From: Candidatus Obscuribacter sp.
GTDB taxonomy: Bacteria; Cyanobacteriota; Vampirovibrionia; Obscuribacterales; Obscuribacteraceae
Direction of reading: 5' to 3'
DNA length: 52,238 bases
Assembly: GCA_021772095.1 (NCBI GenBank)
Contig: JADYXR010000129.1
Coordinates: forward strand, 1 to 52,238
Below the pieces are notes generated by a model. The model was not told the DNA's origin. It made no database searches and was given only the letters and a program-made list of their open reading frames with translations. The position numbers and the translations under genes were made by a program. This document shows, piece by piece, positions 36,095 through 45,600 of this stretch (position 1 is the stretch's first letter; each line of letters begins with the position of its first letter).

Positions 36095-37165
36095 ATGAAT
36101 AACAACTATATTAGTCGCACACTCTCACTCGGGCTTGTGGCCGGGGTTCTCGCCAGCTGCTCGTTGAGTGATACCACTGCGCAAACAGATTCAATTCGCA
36201 GCAACGTGAAAACAGAAATCGCCAGCGGCAATAATCAGAAAGCCGCAGAACTGCTCGACCAGGCACTCTTGAAGGATAAGAAAGCCTTTGGAGAAAAGTC
36301 GGAACCAGTCGCGAAGGACTACGCTCTGATCGGCGAAAATTTAAAAGCGCAAAGTAAAACCACTGAAGCGCAAGACTATTTCCAAAAATCGATTGATGCT
36401 CGTCGGGACGTAATCAAGCCAGGGCTGCTCAATCTGGCTGAAAGCATGAATCAACTTGGCGACTCGTATGTCGATCAGGGCAAACTCGCTGATGCCGAAA
36501 CGCTATTAATTCAGGCACGCGAGATCAGAAAACAAAATCTACCCGGTAATTCGCTTGAGCTCGCTAAGAGCCAATTGAGTCTGGGTAAGCTTTTCCTTCA
36601 AGGCGGCGTTTATCCTGAAGCAGAAAAAGAGTTGAAACAATCTCTGGCAACCTTCGAAGCTAAAGTCGAAAAGGATGATGTTCGACTTGCCGATGCAAGA
36701 ACGAATCTTGGTTCGCTGTATTTTGCGCAAGGCAAATACGACCAGGCCGAGCCACTCTTGAAGTGGGCTCTGGAGATCTACAAGGCCGGCAATCCAAATA
36801 GCATTGATACCGCTAATGGTATGAACAATCTTGCTGAATTGTACCGTGCAAAAGGCCGATTGAACGACGCCGAAAAACTCTATACCGATTCGATCGTTAT
36901 TTTTGAAAAGGAAAAGCGAGGCGGGGCCAAGTTCGCCACGGTTCTCAACAACAAAGCTGTTCTGTATCAATCACAGAAAAAGTATGCCGAAGCCGAACCT
37001 TTATATAAGCAATCGATAAAAGTCTATGAAGATTCAGTCGGCAAAGATAGCGCGGAAATCGCCAACACACTCAACAACTACGCAGCGCTTCAGAAAGCAC
37101 TGGGCCGCAACGCGGAAGCCGCAAAGTTAAGTCAGCGTGCCAGCCGAATCATCGCTTTGAACTAA
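36095..37165 (+). CDS. TPR lipoprotein (kinesin-light-chain-like repeats)
   Basis: 356 residues. Lipobox LASC at about 19-22 predicts a lipid-modified Cys and outer- or inner-membrane anchoring. Residues about 50-350 are TPR-like units of about 42 residues with the kinesin-light-chain pattern (YDQAEPLLKWALEIYK, KLYTDSI, YAEAEPLYKQSIKVYE). TPR proteins act as protein-binding scaffolds; the partner is unknown. AAAGG at 36084-36088 is the ribosome-binding site for ATG 36095. Confidence 0.8.
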   Translation: MNNNYISRTLSLGLVAGVLASCSLSDTTAQTDSIRSNVKTEIASGNNQKAAELLDQALLKDKKAFGEKSEPVAKDYALIGENLKAQSKTTEAQDYFQKSIDARRDVIKPGLLNLAESMNQLGDSYVDQGKLADAETLLIQAREIRKQNLPGNSLELAKSQLSLGKLFLQGGVYPEAEKELKQSLATFEAKVEKDDVRLADARTNLGSLYFAQGKYDQAEPLLKWALEIYKAGNPNSIDTANGMNNLAELYRAKGRLNDAEKLYTDSIVIFEKEKRGGAKFATVLNNKAVLYQSQKKYAEAEPLYKQSIKVYEDSVGKDSAEIANTLNNYAALQKALGRNAEAAKLSQRASRIIALN

Positions 37166-37205
37166 CTGCACTTCAGAAAATGATACTATATCCACCTGTC
37201 ATTTG

Positions 37206-37877
37206 ATGGGTATATTCAACATGTTGCACACGCTCAAATCATACAGCGTTCGTTGTGCTTTGATGCTTCTAGTCACCGTTTTGTTAACCGAGCAGCCGAT
37301 TGATGCCGCAGGTAGTGCATTGAAAAAACACTCACCAAAAGAACCAGTTAATATGATCAAAGTGCCGATGACGCGCCAGTCGACGGACTATACCTGTGGT
37401 GTGGCTGCGGTTCAATCCGTGTTGATGTACTATGGCGACGAATTTATGGAAGGCGTTCTTTCGAAGGACCTCAAAGCCAATCCCAAGGTAGGAACGGCGT
37501 ACAAAGAAATTGTTCGCCTGGTCAAATCAAAAGGGTACAAGGTCGAAGTCCTCCAGAACATGACGATAGAGAGCTTGAAAAGCCTTATAGACAGTGGAAA
37601 GCCAGTGATCTGTCTGATTCAGGCGTGGCCAGAGAAAAAAGTAAACTATGCAACGGACTGGGAAGATGGGCACTATGTTGTCGCGATCGGATACGACCGA
37701 CAGAATGTCTTCTTCATGGACCCATCAACGCTGGGAAACTATACGTTTATCCCGACGAAAGAATTTTTGACGCGCTGGCACGACACGGATTCCAAAGTTA
37801 AACTGGAACACTTTGGCATGGTCGTAGAAAAGGCGAAACCTGCATACAAAGCCGGTTCCATTCTGAAGCTTGAATAG
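37206..37877 (+). CDS. Exported C39-like cysteine peptidase
   Basis: 223 residues. A hydrophobic segment (about 13-30) is a signal peptide or anchor. The core has Cys in DYTCGVAAVQSVLMYYG, His in DGHYVVAIGYD and Asp in FMDPS, the C39-type catalytic set. It lacks an ABC transporter domain, so it is a stand-alone peptidase-like protein, perhaps a maturation or bacteriocin-like leader peptidase, or a non-peptidase relative. The start is ambiguous (ATG 37206 or 37221, TTG 37203) with no ribosome-binding site. Confidence 0.75.
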   Translation: MGIFNMLHTLKSYSVRCALMLLVTVLLTEQPIDAAGSALKKHSPKEPVNMIKVPMTRQSTDYTCGVAAVQSVLMYYGDEFMEGVLSKDLKANPKVGTAYKEIVRLVKSKGYKVEVLQNMTIESLKSLIDSGKPVICLIQAWPEKKVNYATDWEDGHYVVAIGYDRQNVFFMDPSTLGNYTFIPTKEFLTRWHDTDSKVKLEHFGMVVEKAKPAYKAGSILKLE

Positions 37878-37897
37878 TTGCAAATGTCTAATTGGAA

Positions 37898-37998
37898 CGT
37901 GAGCCGACGTTCTAATCCGTGAGCAGTCGTTCTAATCACGCGAGCACTCTTTCGAACCACGCGAGTAGTCGTTCTCGTGACTAGTTGTCGTTCCAGTT
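37898..37998. repeat. Five degenerate 20-21-bp tandem repeats
   Basis: Units at 37898-37917, 37918-37938, 37939-37959, 37960-37980 and 37981-37998 follow CGYGAGYAGTCGTTCTAATC-like sequence, the last diverged. The array lies 20 bp after the stop of the C39-like gene and ahead of the convergent gene. Confidence 0.8.
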
Positions 37999-38049
37999 TC
38001 GTATCGCTGAGTTAGAGTGACACTACTCAGAGGGTTCAAGTGATCTTGT

Positions 38050-38616
38050 TTAGTGTCGATACACTGGCCGTCTGCGTACCGATGGAGGGTCTGCACATGG
38101 ATTTTGCAACATTCCGTTTTCGCCTATCCACTGCCCTGATGCGCTTGTATGATAACCGCCCATCGGTGCCATCGGTGCTATCGGTGCAGCTCCGGGAGCC
38201 ATCATATGGACCGGCGGTGCGCCAGTTGCCATGCCTTCATGACCGGTATTATAAATTACGTATTCGGTATGCGATGATTGATATTTCGGAGCGCTAGGCA
38301 CCGCCGATGGTGCTGCTCCATTTTGAGTCGCTAGATCGTGAGGTTTAATCCAGTCAGCAGGTGGCTTTGGAGCCCCGGCTTCAGCCGCCGGCTGTCCAGC
38401 TGCGGCTGGATCTGCTGCTGTTTGTGCTTGTCGAGTTTGTGCATCGGCTGCACCGGGTGGAGATTTCTCTGCGATAAGCTTCGGTGCGCCGTCTGCCGGA
38501 TGTGTCGCATGAGCTGATTTGACCCCGACGACATGCATGCTCATCATCGTGAGGGCGATACCAATAGCGATACCGGTGATCAGTAGGACGAGTCCAGTTA
38601 TGTTGAGTCTTTTCAT
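38050..38616 (-). CDS. Single-pass Ala/Pro-rich envelope protein
   Basis: 188 residues. ATG 38616 was chosen because it begins MKRLNITGLVLLITGIAIGIAL, an uncleaved or cleavable signal anchor. The rest is Ala/Pro/Gly/Met-rich, low-complexity and likely unstructured, extending into the periplasm, with no domain recognised. The end is basic with an isolated Cys. No strong ribosome-binding site is seen. Confidence 0.5.
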   Translation of the reverse strand: MKRLNITGLVLLITGIAIGIALTMMSMHVVGVKSAHATHPADGAPKLIAEKSPPGAADAQTRQAQTAADPAAAGQPAAEAGAPKPPADWIKPHDLATQNGAAPSAVPSAPKYQSSHTEYVIYNTGHEGMATGAPPVHMMAPGAAPIAPMAPMGGYHTSASGQWIGENGMLQNPCADPPSVRRRPVYRH

Positions 38617-38810
38617 AATTCTGATTTCGTGAGGTGTTCGAGAGATTTCGATTGTATTAGAAAGAAAGCTGTAATGCACGCAAATAGTGGGAGAACTACG
38701 ATACTTTCGCCCAAATTAAGTTGAATACTAGTCGCAAGAAACCGGGCCCGCCGAAACCAACACCGCCGAAACTGGCGAATTCGTCGTGCCTTTTCCAATT
38801 CCTACGAACG

Positions 38811-38830
38811 AACTAACTAACTAACTAACT
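38811..38830. repeat. Tetranucleotide repeat (AACT)5
   Basis: Five perfect AACT units. The stop of the leftward TPR-like gene (38825) falls in its first unit as read on that strand, so changes in copy number would not alter that protein. Confidence 0.85.
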
Positions 38831-39610
38831 GCTTTGCGCCAGTGCCTTTCTGCGACCGACTTCGGCTTCAATCTCCTCCTCGGAGATGCCATTGATTTCC
38901 ATCGGACCGCGGCACAGGTCTCTCCAGGGTGCGCCGGCGACAGCCTGTTTCACCACGATATCGAACACCGCTTGTCGCAGCGACTCCAAGGATGCCGGGC
39001 TGCCGTGCAGAGTCTCTTCGCGTAACAGTTGAGCCTGGTTGGTGTCGGCTGGATCAAATGTGGTCTGCCATGGAGTTTCATAGCGCGCCAGTTTTTCGTT
39101 TAACGTATTTCTCAGCGGATCTTTCTCTGGCGTGAGTTCCAAAAGACCCTGCACGATTTCCCGGGCCTGATCGTTTTTCCCTGATCGATAAGTCAATTCG
39201 GCGTGGTGCGAAATAATCTCTCTGTGGTCGACATCGCTTTTGTTAACCTTGCCCTCAGACGCGGCAACCCACTTCTCCAGCGCTAATAGCCCTTCGTTGT
39301 ATTTGCCCTGCATCATCAAGCAAGTGGCAATGCTGTCGCAAAGTTTTCCAGAACGCAAATCTTCGAAACCGAGCTTCTTTTCCGACAGCTCGAGTGTTTT
39401 TTCAAAAAGCTTTTTAGCAATCGGATATTGCGCATGGAGAGCCACATGCTTGCCCAACTGTGTCATGCCGTCAATCAATTCCAGATTGTCCGAGTCTGAT
39501 TGAATCGCGTCATCAATCGCGTGAACGTATAGCCACTCGAACGTGGCGTCGGTTCTCAACTTCTGGTGAAAAACCACTTCGATTTTTTTCAGATCATCCT
39601 GCCACGACAT
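38825..39610 (-). CDS. TPR-like soluble protein
   Basis: 261 residues, no signal peptide. Residues about 45-165 contain TPR-like helical repeats (IAKKLFEKTLELSEK, YNEGLLALEKWVAASE, ARIVQGLLEL-type) with the kinesin-light-chain flavour of the lipoprotein at 36095. The C-terminal part (about 190-261) is helical and charged with no recognised domain. It probably acts as a binding protein in the same region. Downstream gene of the leftward kinase cluster. Confidence 0.65.
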   Translation of the reverse strand: MSWQDDLKKIEVVFHQKLRTDATFEWLYVHAIDDAIQSDSDNLELIDGMTQLGKHVALHAQYPIAKKLFEKTLELSEKKLGFEDLRSGKLCDSIATCLMMQGKYNEGLLALEKWVAASEGKVNKSDVDHREIISHHAELTYRSGKNDQAREIVQGLLELTPEKDPLRNTLNEKLARYETPWQTTFDPADTNQAQLLREETLHGSPASLESLRQAVFDIVVKQAVAGAPWRDLCRGPMEINGISEEEIEAEVGRRKALAQSS

Positions 39611-39645
39611 TTGCGATTCCCCTGTTTAGAGTGCCGTCCGTCAAA

Positions 39646-39891
39646 CTATTGTTCCCCTGTTGGCTGGAAACTTTGCATCGCGATCACAACTTTTGCTGGT
39701 TTTATTTGTCGAGCAGGGACGGAGGTAATCTCCAGCTCTGTGAATTGTTTGCCCACGAGAAACAGCGGCAAGCTCCAAGTCTGTGACTTTCCAGTCTCAA
39801 CATGTACTGACGTTCTGACTAATCTAATTCCGCTGAGTTCGCAATCCGAGTATTTTTCCAATTATTTAAGTTTCAAACTAGGGATTTTCAT
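39646..39891 (-). pseudogene. Eroded small frame after the pseudokinase
   Basis: From the pseudokinase stop (TAG at 39895) the same frame continues AAG, then ATG 39891, nine codons (MKIPSLKLK), an in-frame TAA, then 71 open codons ending at 39646. A C-to-T change of CAA would explain the TAA. It is either a small gene with a nonsense codon or the remnant of a longer C-terminal kinase extension. Other frames are open here too, so chance cannot be excluded. Confidence 0.35.
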
Positions 39892-39894
39892 CTT

Positions 39895-41163
39895 CTACTC
39901 TTTCACAAATTTTTGAAGATCGTCGGACATTGCCTGCAAACTCGGATATCGATCGTCTGGATTTTTCTCGAGGCATTTCTTGAGCACGTTGACTAGCTCC
40001 GGAGGCACGTCTTTGTTCTTTTCCAAGATGTTATCCATCTCGTCACTCATGTGACCAAACAAAATTTGAGTGCTGGAGGGTCGTTCGAACGGCGGTTTAC
40101 CACATAAGGCCTCATACAAAGTGCAGCCTATCTGATACTGGTCGGTCTTCGCAGTCGGCCGCTGCCCCTTACAAAATTCCGGACAAATTCCGTCTGGATC
40201 TCCATACAAGTTTGCAGTGCGAGTTTCGGTCGAAACGCCCTCCCAGTCCATGTCCTTAAAGAGACGCTCGGCTAATCCAAAGTTCGTAATCAATCCTATT
40301 CCGCGATTCCCCGCTCCACCGGCTACGCGCAAGTTACTGGTATTGATCGCACCATGCACGATACTGCGTTCGTGAGCGTAACTAAGCGCTCCCAAAATAT
40401 CTATGAAGATTCTTGCCGCACTGGCAGGGCTAAAACATTTCCTTGCCTTAATTTCACGTTGCAGAGATTTCGAGATCACATAATCACTCACCATATATGG
40501 TGTCGCCAGATGTTGCCATCCGCGGTGGCGGGGTCTAATTGTCACATTGACGGAATGAACTTTAATTAAATTCGGATGAGATAATCCAACCGCTGTTTTC
40601 GCGAGGTTCAAGAAACGAGTGACAGTTTTGGAATCGCGGGCGGCGATCTCATGAAGGTAGTTCACAAAAACCATTTCGTTTTCGTTTAAATCTTTGGCCA
40701 GGTAGCTCTCGAAGAGTTTGTCTTCGCCCCAAAACCAGAGCAGCTCAAATCTCTCTTCTAGAAGTGGAGGCGGTATCATCTCGGCCTCTATCACCTCAAG
40801 TTCTTCATTGTCATGATCGCAGCGCTTCTTATAAAATGCGTGTCTGGCTGAACACTTTGGGCACCTTTTGTTGCCTCTAAAACCGTTTCCCGCCTGTTCG
40901 TACCAGGACTCTTCGAATTGAGGATTTTGCAGAAGTATTGTTCTGCATCGGGGACAGACGACGAAATTTGTTTCTAGATAGTCGACGCTACAGGAAGGGC
41001 AGTGTTTTGACTGCTTGGGCGATTTCAAATCCACATCCGATTCCGTGGATTTTTCGGGCGTATCCACTCCCAGTGCCGCTTTGCCCGCCGCGATCTTGTC
41101 TCTTATGGATTGCGCCAAACTCATGGGTGTGATTTCGTCGTCAGTGTTTTCGTCGTCAGTCAT
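39895..41163 (-). CDS. Zinc-ribbon Ser/Thr pseudokinase
   Basis: 422 residues, no membrane segment seen. Zinc-ribbon pairs CPSC (55-58) and CPRC (70-73), then CPKC (101-104) and a CDHD near 115-118. The kinase-fold domain (about 137-420) keeps structural motifs (SPASAARIFIDILGALSYAHE, QYQIGCTLYEALCGKPPF, KCLEKNPDDRYPSLQAMSDDL), but the catalytic residues are lost: the beta-3 Lys is Asn168 (VFVN), HRD is HGA (270-272), DFG is NFG (294-296), and the Gly loop is absent. It should not catalyse phosphotransfer and may act as a scaffold or regulator, perhaps with the active zinc-ribbon kinase at 8101. Confidence 0.88.
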   Translation of the reverse strand: MTDDENTDDEITPMSLAQSIRDKIAAGKAALGVDTPEKSTESDVDLKSPKQSKHCPSCSVDYLETNFVVCPRCRTILLQNPQFEESWYEQAGNGFRGNKRCPKCSARHAFYKKRCDHDNEELEVIEAEMIPPPLLEERFELLWFWGEDKLFESYLAKDLNENEMVFVNYLHEIAARDSKTVTRFLNLAKTAVGLSHPNLIKVHSVNVTIRPRHRGWQHLATPYMVSDYVISKSLQREIKARKCFSPASAARIFIDILGALSYAHERSIVHGAINTSNLRVAGGAGNRGIGLITNFGLAERLFKDMDWEGVSTETRTANLYGDPDGICPEFCKGQRPTAKTDQYQIGCTLYEALCGKPPFERPSSTQILFGHMSDEMDNILEKNKDVPPELVNVLKKCLEKNPDDRYPSLQAMSDDLQKFVKE

Positions 41164-41231
41164 TGCTCGACCTCAAGGCCTCTATGCTAAGGATATACCC
41201 CGCGCGTAATTTGAAAACGTCTCGGGGGCTA

Positions 41232-42548
41232 TCACATCGTGTGAGTTCTGAAACCATAAATCTGGTAGAGCATGATGAACGACCAGAAGCAGATGAACGT
41301 ATTAAAGACAACGAATGCTACGACGAGTCGTTTGCCCCAAACCGGACCGAGCAGGTTAAGCCCCAGCACCATCGCCGCAAGGAATGGAACTTCCGAGGTA
41401 AACAAATAGCGTCCCTGCGGTCCGCCCACGTTGCCCGTAGAGGCAAGATTCATCGCCACCAGGTTCGCAATCAGGCAGACGAACATGGTCGACCAAATCG
41501 CTACGGTTGTGTTTATCGAAAGATTGGCAGCGTCTTTTGGGTTTAGAAAGTTCGAAAATATACTGGTCGATTTCGATTTGAAAATTGCGTACTGAACTTT
41601 GATCGGACCAATCACCGATAAAACCCAAAAAACTGTGTAGGTCCAGTAAAGCGCCTTGGGAAGCGGACGATTCATATAGCCGAACATTCCCCAATAACTG
41701 AAGAACATCATGCGCCACCACTTACGATCGAACAAAATCTGCAGCGGGCTAACGTAGTATTCGAGCGGTTTGTCGTAGATCAATGCCCAGTGCATGCGCA
41801 TCGATCGTGTTCCCATAAAGTCGCCGTTATACAATTGATAGTTCCTGACAAACCACGGAACTGCAATCGCTGCCGTCACTCCGAGCGCACTGAGAGCGCA
41901 TACGGCTAATTGTTTGATACCACTTCGGTTAATCCACGCTGCCAGAATAAAACCGGCTGCCACCGCGGGTAATACCGCATAGCCGGTGTATTTTGTCAGC
42001 ATCAACCAGCCGCAGAGGACGCCAATCAACGCCGACATCTTCAAGTTTAGTCCTCGCTTAATCAAAAGCGCGGTCAAACACAAAAGCACTGTTGCCAATG
42101 TGGAAGAGGTCACGTCGTTATTCGCGTAACTGTGCACCAGAACTAATTGAGCGTGGAAAATCACGAGCAGAGGGACTGCAATTGCACACAGTTTCGACTG
42201 GGGGAAAAGTTGGCGACCAAGCCACCAGGCGCAGAAAGTCATAAGGGGCGCAAGCAGCAAGCTGCCGAAACGCAGTGCAATGGTCGGATCGAACAGCCAC
42301 GACAGCGACCACAACGAAAGCACGTGGGGAATGTAACCGAACTGCGGCAGAGGCACATAAACCGACGCTCGGCCCCCGCTGCTCAAATCGGTCGGTCCTG
42401 GCAAGCTAAGATTATCGGCTAAATATTTAATGATGAAATAGTGAGTATTTTCATCAGGAGCCTCGTACATGGGTACCATAAAAACCCAGGGCAGTCGCAC
42501 TGCAAGGGTCGCGAGGATCAGGTAGTAAAGTTCTTTCCGGTCAGCCAT
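41232..42548 (-). CDS. GT-C-like membrane glycosyltransferase
   Basis: 438 residues, about ten membrane helices. The loop near residue 20 has MYEAPDENTHYF, the acidic PDExxH motif typical of dolichol/undecaprenyl-phosphate-sugar GT-C enzymes (ArnT/GT39/DUF2142 style). ATG 42548 gives the standard start MADRKELYYLILATLAVRLPW; upstream frame sequence lacks family features. Likely transfers a sugar to lipid or protein on the outer face of the inner membrane; the acceptor is unknown. Divergent from the hybrid kinase. Confidence 0.75.
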   Translation of the reverse strand: MADRKELYYLILATLAVRLPWVFMVPMYEAPDENTHYFIIKYLADNLSLPGPTDLSSGGRASVYVPLPQFGYIPHVLSLWSLSWLFDPTIALRFGSLLLAPLMTFCAWWLGRQLFPQSKLCAIAVPLLVIFHAQLVLVHSYANNDVTSSTLATVLLCLTALLIKRGLNLKMSALIGVLCGWLMLTKYTGYAVLPAVAAGFILAAWINRSGIKQLAVCALSALGVTAAIAVPWFVRNYQLYNGDFMGTRSMRMHWALIYDKPLEYYVSPLQILFDRKWWRMMFFSYWGMFGYMNRPLPKALYWTYTVFWVLSVIGPIKVQYAIFKSKSTSIFSNFLNPKDAANLSINTTVAIWSTMFVCLIANLVAMNLASTGNVGGPQGRYLFTSEVPFLAAMVLGLNLLGPVWGKRLVVAFVVFNTFICFWSFIMLYQIYGFRTHTM

Positions 42549-42655
42549 TTGAATCAGTCTAGCTTTCAGCCTCGAGTGAAGATAGGTCCGATTCTTAAGA
42601 AAACCAGGAGTCTGCTTGCAATGATTTATCATCGAGTTAGAGGTCGAAATCGCGA

Positions 42656-45600
42656 ATGGCGCCGAACCACCCCGAAGACATTTATGGAGAATCCGAGTTC
42701 CGGATTCTTCTGGATTCTGTGCCCGCAATGGTTTGGTACAAGGACCGGCATAACCGGATTCTTAATATCAATAAGCACGCCGCTGAAGCAATCGGTCTAA
42801 CTGTCGAAGAAATCATCGGTAAAAAAACAGAAGAAATTTATCCGGACGACGCGGCGAAATATTATGCCGACGATATGGAAGTAATGCGCTCCGGGAAGCC
42901 TAAACGTCGGATTCTCGAAGCCGTGCACCGGCATGATGGCGAAACCGTATGGGTTTCCACCGATAAAATTCCATACATCAAAAACGGTCAAGTTGCAGGC
43001 ATCATTGTTTTTTCGACCGACATCAGTGAATTAAAACGCGCAGAAGATGAACTTCGCAAAATTAAATTCGAACTGGAATCGAAGGTTGAAGAACGAAACA
43101 AAGAACTCGCCACCGTCAACATCTTTTTCACACTGTCCAGAGAACTGCTCTGTATCGCCAATACGAAAGGTTACTTCACTCATTTAAACCCCATCTGGAC
43201 CGAACGATTAGGTTTTTCCCTCGAAGAGCTATATTCGCGTCCTTATGTGGATTTTGTGCACCCGGACGATCGCCAGAAGACTGAAGGGACTACAAAGGAC
43301 CTAAACGATCTCGGTGAGATTTCGAACTTCGAAAACCGCTATATGACTAAGGATGGCGGCTATCGCTGGTTGCGATGGAGTGCCATCGTATTTGGTGAAT
43401 CGGTTTATGCTGTGGCCTACGATATTACTGATCGGAAAAGGGTCGAGCAAGAACTTACTGGAATCAACGAACGCTTCATCGATATCGGCAAACACATGCC
43501 GGGTATCATTTACCAGTTTCTGATCGACAAGGATGGCGAGGCCAGTTTTCCATACCTCAGTGAAGGTTGTCGCGATATTCTCGGCTACGAGGCTCATGAA
43601 ATTCAAAAAAACTCGATGCTGGCGTTTGAAGTGATGGACCCGGAAGACGGGCGTATGATGATGGAGAAGAGTCAATTAGCTGCTAAAAATCTGACTAAAT
43701 TTCAGCACGAAGGCCGGGTGGTGTCGCCCGATGGATCGGTGCGTTATATCCGTGCAACATCGACGCCGGAAAAGTTGGAGAACGGAGACGTACTGTTTAA
43801 CGGTCTTGTCATGGACATTACCGATTTGAAATTAGCGCAAGAAGAAGTTCGAAAGCTCAACCGATATCTGGAAGAACGAAACGAGAATCTGACTAAGATA
43901 AACGAAGAACTCGAATCGATGACGCAGAAGTGGGAGCAAGCCTACGAGAAAGCCTTAGAGGCTTCGAAACTAAAATCGGAATTCGTCGCTAATATTTCGC
44001 ACGAAATTAGAACGCCATTAAGTGCGGTAATCGGAACGTCGGATTTACTTCTCGACACTTCTCTCGATAGCCAGCAGCGCGAATATGCCAGCACCGCCCG
44101 GGATTCAGCCCAGTCATTATTTACTATCATCAATGACATTCTCGATTTCTCGAAAATAGAAGCCGGAAAAATCGACCTTGAAAATATCGATTTCGAATTG
44201 CAGAATATTGTCGAAGGCAGCGTCGACTTTTTTATCAAAGATTCGACTGTGAAAAGACTATCGCTGCTGACTTATGTTGATCCGACTTTGCCGCGGTTAG
44301 TAAACGGGGATCCCGTGCGTATTCGTCAAGTTTTGATCAACCTGGTCAGCAACGCCGTCAAGTTCACCGCCGCTGGTGAAATTCTTGTGCGAGTGGTGCG
44401 ATCGGTCGAGAGCGATGAGAATCAACCGGGCGGCAGAATCAATTATGTTAGATTCGAAGTGCGTGATACCGGAATCGGCATGCCCGAATCGGTAAGGCAA
44501 AGGCTCTTTACGCCGTTTGTTCAGGCTGATGGTTCGACTACGCGCAGGTTTGGTGGCACCGGATTGGGGTTGTCTATTTGCAAACGGCTCGTCGAACTGA
44601 TGGATGGTGTGATCGGATATGAGAGTGCGGTTGGTCAAGGCTCGTTGTTCTGGTTTAGCATCCCGCTGCCGTCGGCTCAATATGTGGCCCAGTTACCGAG
44701 CCACACGCCGCTGAAGGATCAAGCGGTGTTTCTCTGTGGCGGCTCCGAGAGCACAGTTGCCGTCGTCGGCTCCTATGTCAAAGCGGAAGGGTTTCATTTT
44801 CATAACGCCACCAGTATCGGTGGCATCCTTTACGCTATGGATAATGTGGCCGCCGATGGTCTGACAGTTCATTCCGTAATTGTTGATGGTGGGCATAAGG
44901 CGTCCGATCCAATTCATGTGATTGATGCAGTCAGGCGTGACAAGCGATACAAGAAAACAAATTTGATTTTTCTAGTTGATGTTCATGAACGCGAAGCCAG
45001 TGTGATCGCTTGCGAGCGTGGTGCCGATCTTTGCGTTTACAAACCATTTAGAAAAACTGATTTGTTGTCGGCAATATTTTTCGGCAAGGGTGGAGCGAAT
45101 CTTGCCGGCGCAGCCGGACCAAGGACTGGAGCCAAGCGAAAGGTAACCGAGACGATTCGCATTCTTGTCGTTGAAGACAATAATTTGATGCGTGGGCTCA
45201 CGATTAAGCAGTTGGAAAAGTTTGGTATTGAAACCGACTTTGCCACCAATGGTGCTGAAGCGGTTGAGAAAACATGCGCCAACGAATACTCTCTGGTGCT
45301 GATGGATTGCCAGATGCCGATGATGGATGGTTTTGAAGCTACCCTGGAAATTCGCAAACGTGAATTCGTAAAAGGCGGGCACATTCCGATCATCGCCATG
45401 ACCGCTTTTGCAATGGCGGGCGACAGAGAACAGTGTATTGCCTCCGGCATGGACGACTACTTGAGCAAACCGGTGACGATGGAACAGCTGGAAAACATGC
45501 TTGAGAAGTGGCTTTCGGATGTTTTCTCTCCGTTGCTGCTTTTGCAAACAGAAAGCAACACCAACTTAAAAGCGTTGGACTCTCAGAAAGGAGAGACTGA

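Noticed and set aside
38811..38830. Phase-variable switch from (AACT)5
   Set aside because: The gene stops in the first unit, so changing copy number would not alter the protein.
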